This document shows positions 1-4,094 of a stretch of DNA of 6,488 nt, in pieces. The translations under genes and the position numbers were made by a program. Numbering within the stretch: position 1 is the first letter of the stretch; each line of letters opens with the position of its first letter. This DNA is from Sulfuriferula multivorans (lineage in GTDB: Bacteria; Pseudomonadota; Gammaproteobacteria; Burkholderiales; Thiobacillaceae): assembly GCA_010365175.1 (NCBI GenBank), contig JAAFGW010000171.1, positions 1 through 6,488 of the forward strand, in the 5' to 3' direction. The notes under the pieces were generated by a model. That model was not told the DNA's origin, did not search any database, and was given only the letters and a program-made list of their open reading frames with translations.

Positions 1-124
1 ACACGGGCTTTAGCCCGTAGTGGATCGGAGTCCCCTTGTGGGGCAACGAGGAGCGACAAAGGCAGGCGCATACGACTCCACACGGGCTTCAGCCCGTAGT
101 GGATCGGAGTCCCCTTGTGGGGCA
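1..124. repeat. Two copies of a 45-bp double-hairpin repeat, 79-bp period
   Basis: Positions 1-45 and 80-124 are the same 45-bp sequence with one substitution (T11 versus C90). Each copy has two inverted repeats. The first is a 7-bp stem ACGGGCT/AGCCCGT with a 2-nt loop (3-18 and 82-97). The second is CCCC-TTGT-GGGG (32-43 and 111-122). The only substitution falls in the loop of the first hairpin, so both stems are intact. The 34 bp between the copies resembles the DNA after copy 2 only faintly. The first copy touches the window edge, so more copies may lie to the left. There is no T-run after the stems, so these are not standard intrinsic terminators, although they sit downstream of the minus-strand operon and could affect its 3' end. 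This is probably a dispersed intergenic repeat; its family is not identified here. Confidence 0.85.
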
Positions 125-203
125 CGACCAGACTTGCCAGCGGGTGCGTAGCGTTCTCACCCAAAAGGTGAAGGTCATCGAAGGCAGCGAAGTTAGTATT
201 CAT
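1..203 (-). CDS. Doubtful partial open frame running through the repeats, off the left edge
   Basis: An ATG at 203 lies 45 nt after the stop of the AMP-ligase gene. It opens a frame with no stop up to position 1 (67 codons, beginning MNTNFAAFDDLHLLGEN). A weak GGAA precedes the start. From about residue 27 the frame is made of the 45-bp repeat. Because the period of 79 is not a multiple of three, copy 2 is read as ...PHKGTPIHYGLKPV and copy 1 as ...APQGDSDPLRAKAR, two different peptides from the same DNA. That argues against selection on the protein. No domain is recognised. It could be the start of a further operon gene invaded by the repeat, or simply a chance open frame. Confidence 0.25.
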   Translation of the reverse strand, partial: MNTNFAAFDDLHLLGENATHPLASLVVPHKGTPIHYGLKPVWSRMRLPLSLLVAPQGDSDPLRAKAR

Positions 204-248
204 GCGGCATTCCGAAAGGTGAAGAGCGGTCAACTGCCGTATCTAGGA

Positions 249-1610
249 TCACGACAGCACCCGGTTGGTCAGCTGCGCCTGCAGACTTGCCAGCAGATTG
301 CGCGCCATCTGTTCGGGCAGCTTGCCGGTGGCATTGCGCGGCAGGGTGTCGACAAACAATAACGGACGGGGCAAAAAAGTCGGGTCGATGCACTCGCGTA
401 GTGCCTGGATCAGCGCGGCCGGGGTGAGGCTGGGGGCCACCACCAGCGCGGTGAGCCGGCCGATGTCTTCGGCGTGGACATGTTCGGGTTGCAGAAAAAC
501 CCCGTCGAGTACGCCGGGAATCGCGTTCAACTGATGATTCAGGTAGGCCAGCGAGGTGCGCTTGCCGGCAATGTTGACGAGATCTGCATGGCGGCCGTGG
601 AGCAAAAAACGCGTCCACTTCGGGCCGTCGCCGAGGGGTTCGATCACATCGATTAGCGGGGTTGGGGCGTCGATGTGCCCGCCTACAGCCCATAGCGTTT
701 TCGTATCGCGGCCCAACACCACATTCGGCAGCGTCTGCCATTCGATATCGGCCGCGGTGCGGCGCGAGGCGATTTGTCCGGCCTCGGTGCATCCATAAAT
801 TTCGTGCAACGGCGCGCCAAAACGCGCTTCGGCCTCGCGTGCCAGGGTTTGCGACAGCGGGGCGGTGGCCGAGAGCAATTGGTCAACCGCCGGCAGCTTT
901 GCCTGATCCGTGAGCAGGGTGCGCAGATGGAACGGTGTGGTCACCAGCATTCGGGGATGCGGCAATTCGGCCAGCTGGGCGCAAATATCCGCCGGGTAAA
1001 AAGGGTGGCCGGCATGCAGCGCGGCGCCACTTTGCCATGGCATCAGGACCGTCGATTCCAGACCATACATGTGTTGGGGCGGCACGGTGCCGAGTATGGC
1101 ATGGGCGGTATTCACGCCCAGACGTTCCGCTTCGGCGCGCGCGTTCTTCACCAGGCTGCCCCAGCGCTTGGTGTGGGGAATCGGCAGGCCGCTCGAGCCG
1201 GAGGTGAAAACCTCGGCTATCACCTGGTCGCAATCGATTGCGGGAATGGCTGGATTCGGAGCGGACGACGGCGCCGACTCGGGGTAGCGGAAGGTGGGCA
1301 GATCCGCGCCGCTGTTTTCCTGGTCGGTGATGCAGAACACGTCCGGGCTGATGCGCTGCATCTGCCGAACCGTTTCCCGGGTGTGGGTGGAGGGCAACAG
1401 GCTGACGCGACCCCTGACAATGCAGGCCGCCAGTGATACCGCAAAATGGTAGCGGTCGCCACACAGATTAAGCACATGCCGGCCTTGCGGCAACAGGCCG
1501 GCGACATGCTCCACTTCGCTCAAAAACTGCCGCGCACTGATGGGCGTGCAATTACGCCACGCCACGATGGCGTCGAGTGTGCGGTGGGCAATGAGCGGCA
1601 GGGTCGACAT
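249..1610 (-). CDS. AMP-dependent acid ligase (acyl/aryl-ACP adenylating enzyme) of aryl polyene type
   Basis: This 453-residue protein belongs to the ANL adenylate-forming superfamily. Such enzymes activate a carboxylic acid with ATP and pass it to a thiol of CoA or an acyl carrier protein. The core motifs are visible: the P-loop TSGSSGLPIPHTK at 136-148, YGCTEAGQ at 272-279, the hinge-region motif HGRHADLVNIAGKR at 338-351, and the C-terminal LPRNATGK with the expected catalytic Lys at 430. It is shorter than usual acyl-CoA synthetases (about 500-650 residues), as are the AMP-ligases of aryl polyene clusters. It is the last clear gene of a minus-strand operon after an acyl carrier protein and a COG4648 membrane protein, with a 15-nt gap; an ACAGG lies upstream of the ATG. 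The inferred role is loading an aromatic starter acid such as 4-hydroxybenzoate or a coumarate-like acid onto the carrier protein. The substrate cannot be read from the sequence, and fatty acids are an alternative. Confidence 0.88.
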   Translation of the reverse strand: MSTLPLIAHRTLDAIVAWRNCTPISARQFLSEVEHVAGLLPQGRHVLNLCGDRYHFAVSLAACIVRGRVSLLPSTHTRETVRQMQRISPDVFCITDQENSGADLPTFRYPESAPSSAPNPAIPAIDCDQVIAEVFTSGSSGLPIPHTKRWGSLVKNARAEAERLGVNTAHAILGTVPPQHMYGLESTVLMPWQSGAALHAGHPFYPADICAQLAELPHPRMLVTTPFHLRTLLTDQAKLPAVDQLLSATAPLSQTLAREAEARFGAPLHEIYGCTEAGQIASRRTAADIEWQTLPNVVLGRDTKTLWAVGGHIDAPTPLIDVIEPLGDGPKWTRFLLHGRHADLVNIAGKRTSLAYLNHQLNAIPGVLDGVFLQPEHVHAEDIGRLTALVVAPSLTPAALIQALRECIDPTFLPRPLLFVDTLPRNATGKLPEQMARNLLASLQAQLTNRVLS

Positions 1611-1625
1611 GGCAACGAAACCTGT

Positions 1626-2303
1626 CTAGCGAGCAGGGGGTGGCGTGTCTGAACGCTCGGGATGCGGCTTCCAGAAGGCAAGAATGCCATCCAGGATGTT
1701 GTGTCTTTCCAGATTCGGCAGCATGCGCAGGCGAACCAGGAACTCAACGATAAACATCAATATGACCAGCGGAAAAGTCATAAAGTTGGCAAAAATTGAC
1801 CAGGTTTCAATCGGGGCAAAGGCAAACAGCAGGGCGGAAACCAGGCTGATCGCGATAAAAAACAGGGTCCATGCCAACGTGAGCTGGCGGGTGTAACGCA
1901 ATACTTCGGGTTCCAGGCTGCCGTGTACGGCTTCGGCAAAACGGGAGCACAACGCTTGCCGGCCGCGCGCCAGAGTCACCCCGAACACCGCGGCCAGCAT
2001 CAGGTTGGTGCCCGCGTGCTGGATGAAATAGGCCCAGCTGAAATTGCGTTCCAGCATGCCCCAGAACCCCCACAGCAATAGGCCGACGACCGCACACAGC
2101 AGCAGCATGGCAGGCTTTTTGGGTGAATTCCAGGTCATGAAAAGCAGGATGGCAAGAGAGGGTGCCAACGACGTCCCGACGCCAAGCCAGGGCGTCGAGG
2201 CGACTGCGGCGGGGGTCGTGCTGTAGTGTGCCAGAAAGGGGTAGGCGATGGCCCCGGCGGCAATAACGATCCAGCGGATCGTGCGTGCCAGGGAATGGCT
2301 CAT
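1626..2303 (-). CDS. COG4648-type inner-membrane protein of aryl polyene-like operon
   Basis: This is a 225-residue hydrophobic protein with about six predicted membrane segments, near residues 10-27, 41-60, 65-83, 95-112, 137-160 and 164-187. A charged, proline-rich C-terminal tail ends in SDTPPPAR. The stretch YTRQLTLAWTLFF (138-150), followed by FANFMTFPLVILM, resembles the uncharacterised COG4648 family. Genes of that family recur between the acyl carrier protein and AMP-ligase genes of aryl polyene clusters. The start codon overlaps the stop of the upstream carrier protein gene by four nucleotides (ATGA), which suggests translational coupling. No catalytic motif is visible. A part in membrane anchoring or transfer of the polyene lipid is inference from context only. 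Confidence 0.75.
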   Translation of the reverse strand: MSHSLARTIRWIVIAAGAIAYPFLAHYSTTPAAVASTPWLGVGTSLAPSLAILLFMTWNSPKKPAMLLLCAVVGLLLWGFWGMLERNFSWAYFIQHAGTNLMLAAVFGVTLARGRQALCSRFAEAVHGSLEPEVLRYTRQLTLAWTLFFIAISLVSALLFAFAPIETWSIFANFMTFPLVILMFIVEFLVRLRMLPNLERHNILDGILAFWKPHPERSDTPPPAR

Positions 2304-2569
2304 TTGGTTTTATTTGCAGCGATATGCTGGGTCAGGCTGGACAGCGAACTGAAGATTTTGACGTTATCCGCATTGTCCGCACGCAACTGAAACCCAAAGC
2401 GCTTGGATACCACCAGCGCCACTTCCAGAATATCGATCGAGTCGAGACCCAGTCCTTCGCCATAGAGCGGGGCATCGGCCTGAATGTCTTCGGGGCTGAC
2501 GTCAAGGTTGAGCGAGGAGACGATGAGTCCCGCGATCTCGTTTTGTAATTCCTGGTTTACTTCAGACAT
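2300..2569 (-). CDS. Acyl carrier protein (phosphopantetheine-binding)
   Basis: This 89-residue protein has the typical acyl carrier protein length and fold pattern. The attachment motif GLGLDSIDILE places the phosphopantetheine-accepting serine at residue 44 (Asp43-Ser44). The protein is acidic in the middle and ends with a basic ANKTK tail. It is the first gene of the minus-strand operon and overlaps the next gene by four nucleotides. A weak GAAG lies about 7 nt before the ATG. The sequence is not the housekeeping AcpP, which normally has DSLD at this site and sits in a fab cluster. Together with the ligase two genes downstream it probably carries an activated starter or growing acyl chain of an aryl polyene or related specialised lipid. 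Aryl polyene clusters usually encode two such carriers; only one is present here. Confidence 0.9.
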   Translation of the reverse strand: MSEVNQELQNEIAGLIVSSLNLDVSPEDIQADAPLYGEGLGLDSIDILEVALVVSKRFGFQLRADNADNVKIFSSLSSLTQHIAANKTK

Positions 2570-2624
2570 GGCTACTTCGCATCAATTAGGGGGCAGGCAG
2601 ACCGACTGCATCTTGCCAGTACCC

Positions 2625-2641
2625 ATTATATTGGTTAACCA
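2625..2641 (-). promoter_or_regulatory. Candidate promoter with palindrome for the ACP operon
   Basis: On the minus strand a perfect TATAAT (2630 to 2625) lies about 55 nt upstream of the carrier protein start. Directly upstream of it is a perfect 10-bp palindrome TGGTTAACCA (2632-2641), in the space between the -10 and where a -35 box would be. No good -35 hexamer is seen at 16-18 bp, which fits an activated promoter or a weak one. The palindrome could be an operator. This is read by eye, with no expression evidence. Confidence 0.35.
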
Positions 2642-2697
2642 GTGATTTGGCCCCTAAAGTAAACCGGACGGGGTGAGGTTTAGGTCACGATTGAAGA

Positions 2698-2773
2698 TGG
2701 TGGAGCGGAGGAGGATCGAACTCCCGACCTCTGCATTGCGAACGCAGCGCTCTCCCAGCTGAGCTACCGCCCC
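2698..2773 (-). tRNA. tRNA-Ala (anticodon CGC)
   Basis: A complete 76-nt cloverleaf can be folded by hand on the minus strand, with its 5' end at 2773. The acceptor stem GGGGCGG/CCGCTCC contains the G3:U70 pair that marks alanine tRNAs. The D arm is GCTC/GAGC. The anticodon stem CTGCG/TGCAG encloses the loop TTCGCAA, giving anticodon CGC, which reads GCG. The T arm is GGGAG-TTCGATC-CTCCT. The discriminator is A73, and CCA is encoded in the DNA (2700-2698). The gene lies between the vanZ-like gene and the carrier protein operon, all in the same direction, with its own -10 box upstream. Confidence 0.96.
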
Positions 2774-2783
2774 ATTGCGGCAA

Positions 2784-2789
2784 AGTATA
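2784..2789 (-). promoter_or_regulatory. -10 box of the tRNA-Ala promoter
   Basis: TATACT on the minus strand ends 10 nt before the first base of the tRNA, a normal distance for a tRNA promoter. The matching -35 region (about 2807-2812, TTTTCG) is poor and lies inside the end of the VanZ-family gene, so the tRNA may also be transcribed by read-through from lgt. Confidence 0.5.
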
Positions 2790-2792
2790 GCT

Positions 2793-3188
2793 TTAGTGGT
2801 GCACGGCGAAAAGTGCAGCAAAACGGTTGATCAGGTTGGGACTGAGACGGGCCGCCAACCAGCCAAGCAGTACACCGCCCGTATTGGCCAGCGCATCCAG
2901 CGGATCGGGCAAGCGATCCGGGGTGAGGCCTTGGAGCAGTTCGATGGCGATGCCGAATACGACCACGGCAAGTGCGAGCTTCCAGCGCCGCTGGGTGACG
3001 CGTTGTGCCCACCAGAACATGAGCAGCGCATAGCCCAGCAGGTGCACGGCTTTGTCCAGGTGGGTGTCGTCGTTACCGAGTGTCGGTGGCATCAAAGACA
3101 GCACCAGAGTAATGATAATGCCGAACCAGCCACCGAAAAGCCATAGACGTGCCCAGATGTCGGCGCGTTTTTGTTGAGCGGACTTCAT
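2793..3188 (-). CDS. VanZ-family membrane protein
   Basis: This 131-residue integral membrane protein has about four hydrophobic segments. It shows the VanZ family pattern: LSLMPP (31-36), then DKAVHLLGYALL, then a glutamate-containing segment IELLQG, then DRLPDPLDALANTGGVLLG near the end. VanZ in enterococci gives low-level teicoplanin resistance, but most family members in Proteobacteria have no known function, so no resistance role should be assumed. The chosen ATG at 3188 leaves a 20-nt gap after the lgt stop and puts the conserved region at the usual distance from the N-terminus. No clear ribosome binding site is seen, so translation may be coupled to lgt. A longer in-frame ATG at 3290 would overlap lgt by 82 nt and add an unconserved hydrophilic leader, so I did not use it. 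Confidence 0.82.
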   Translation of the reverse strand: MKSAQQKRADIWARLWLFGGWFGIIITLVLSLMPPTLGNDDTHLDKAVHLLGYALLMFWWAQRVTQRRWKLALAVVVFGIAIELLQGLTPDRLPDPLDALANTGGVLLGWLAARLSPNLINRFAALFAVHH

Positions 3189-3208
3189 TCGGTTTATCAG
3201 GGTTGGGG

Positions 3209-4006
3209 TTATGTCGGCCGCGGATTGGATAGTCGGTTCGCCCAACGCAGCATCAGTATCCCAGCGATAACCATCGGTAGGGACAACCATTGCCCCATGC
3301 TGAGGCCGAGTCCGAGCAAGCCCAGATAACTATCGGGCTCGCGCGCAAATTCTGCGAGGAAGCGGAAACCCCCATAGCCGATCAGGAACACGCCAGAGAT
3401 GGCACCGACTGGGCGCGGTTTGCTCGCAAACCACCACAACAAGATAAACAACAGCAGGCCTTCACCAGCAAATTGATACAGCTGTGAGGGGTGACGCGCG
3501 ATGCCGTCGGCTGCCTGCGGGAACACCATGCCCCAGGGCAGGTCGGTGGCGCGTCCCCACAGTTCGCCGTTGATGAAGTTGCCGAGCCGCCCGGCGGCCA
3601 GGCCCAGCGGCACCAGCGGCGCGATGAAATCGGTGACGGCCAGCCAGCGCAGTTTGCGGGTATAGGCAAACAACGCCATCGCGATGATGACGCCGAGGAA
3701 GCCGCCATGAAAACTCATGCCGCCCTCCCATACCTTGAGGATGTCGAGCGGGTGGGCGAGGTATTCCATGGGTTTGTAGAACAATATATACCCCAACCGC
3801 CCGCCCAGGATGACGCCGAGCACGCCGTAGAACAGCACGTCGTCGAGCATTTTCGGGGTCCACCCGTTCCAGGCTCGGTTGGCGATGCACCAGCGCCCCA
3901 AAAAAATGAACTGCGCGAAGGCGGCCAGATACATGAGGCCGTACCAGTGAATGGCGACGGGGCCGAGTTGCAGGGCAACGGGATCGAACTGGGGATGGAT
4001 GAGCAT
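3209..4006 (-). CDS. lgt: Phosphatidylglycerol--prolipoprotein diacylglyceryl transferase
   Basis: Lgt is the inner-membrane enzyme that moves the diacylglyceryl group of phosphatidylglycerol onto the lipobox cysteine of prolipoproteins, the first step of lipoprotein maturation. The 265-residue sequence is full length for a betaproteobacterial Lgt and has about seven membrane segments. The signature GRLGNFINGELWGR lies at 139-152. Family-essential residues are present: Tyr22, His100 (in SFHGGFLG), Arg140, Asn143, His172 (in RHPSQLY) and Arg222 (in AEFAREPD). The N-terminus MLIHPQFDPVALQLGP is typical, which fixes the start at 4006. No purine-rich ribosome binding site precedes it; the leader is C-rich and contains heptamer repeats. 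It is divergent from ilvD and followed 20 nt later by the VanZ-family gene. Confidence 0.97.
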   Translation of the reverse strand: MLIHPQFDPVALQLGPVAIHWYGLMYLAAFAQFIFLGRWCIANRAWNGWTPKMLDDVLFYGVLGVILGGRLGYILFYKPMEYLAHPLDILKVWEGGMSFHGGFLGVIIAMALFAYTRKLRWLAVTDFIAPLVPLGLAAGRLGNFINGELWGRATDLPWGMVFPQAADGIARHPSQLYQFAGEGLLLFILLWWFASKPRPVGAISGVFLIGYGGFRFLAEFAREPDSYLGLLGLGLSMGQWLSLPMVIAGILMLRWANRLSNPRPT

Positions 4007-4094
4007 GGGGGCAGGATTCAGGAGTCAGGGTTCGGGGATGCCAAAGCGCGGGTAAAATGGTTGGCTGATTATAAATTGCTTGAGAGTGACTATC
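4007..4094. promoter_or_regulatory. Divergent lgt/ilvD promoter region
   Basis: These 88 bp separate the start codons of two divergent genes. For lgt a perfect TATAAT is on the minus strand (4073 to 4068), giving a leader of about 55 nt, but no good -35 box is seen. For ilvD a TAAAAT at 4053-4058 is a possible -10, with a weak TTCGGG at 4031-4036. A ribosome binding site GAGAG (4082-4086) sits 8 nt before the ilvD ATG. No attenuator-like leader peptide rich in branched-chain codons is visible. The calls are by eye. Confidence 0.4.
4013..4033. repeat. Three tandem heptamers (AGGRKTC) in the lgt leader
   Basis: Three consecutive 7-bp units read AGGATTC, AGGAGTC and AGGGTTC on the plus strand. 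They lie directly upstream of the lgt start codon, inside its presumed 5' leader. They look like a short intergenic heptanucleotide repeat; the array is too short to call a family. Confidence 0.5.

Noticed and set aside
21..35. Similarity of the repeat (GGATCGGAGTCCC) to the tRNA T-arm (GGATCGAACTCCC)
   Set aside because: The match is 11 of 13 bases with no extension, too short to call a tRNA remnant or attachment site.
1..124. CRISPR array (45-bp repeats, 34-bp spacer)
   Set aside because: Only two copies are seen, each with two separate hairpins. No cas gene is in view, and no further repeat follows copy 2.
159..173. Small stem TCACC-CAAAA-GGTGA after the AMP-ligase gene as a terminator
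   Set aside because: The stem is only five base pairs and no T-run follows on either strand.
193..792. Minus-strand frame of 199 codons
   Set aside because: It is an alternative frame of the AMP-ligase gene, Arg/Pro-rich, without motifs.
774..1436. Plus-strand frame of 220 codons
   Set aside because: It is opposite the AMP-ligase gene, whose motifs are clear. The composition is shadow-like, with no domain.
3189..3290. Longer N-terminus for the VanZ-family protein from ATG 3290
   Set aside because: It would overlap the lgt 3' end by 82 nt and adds a hydrophilic stretch with no family similarity; ATG 3188 is better placed.
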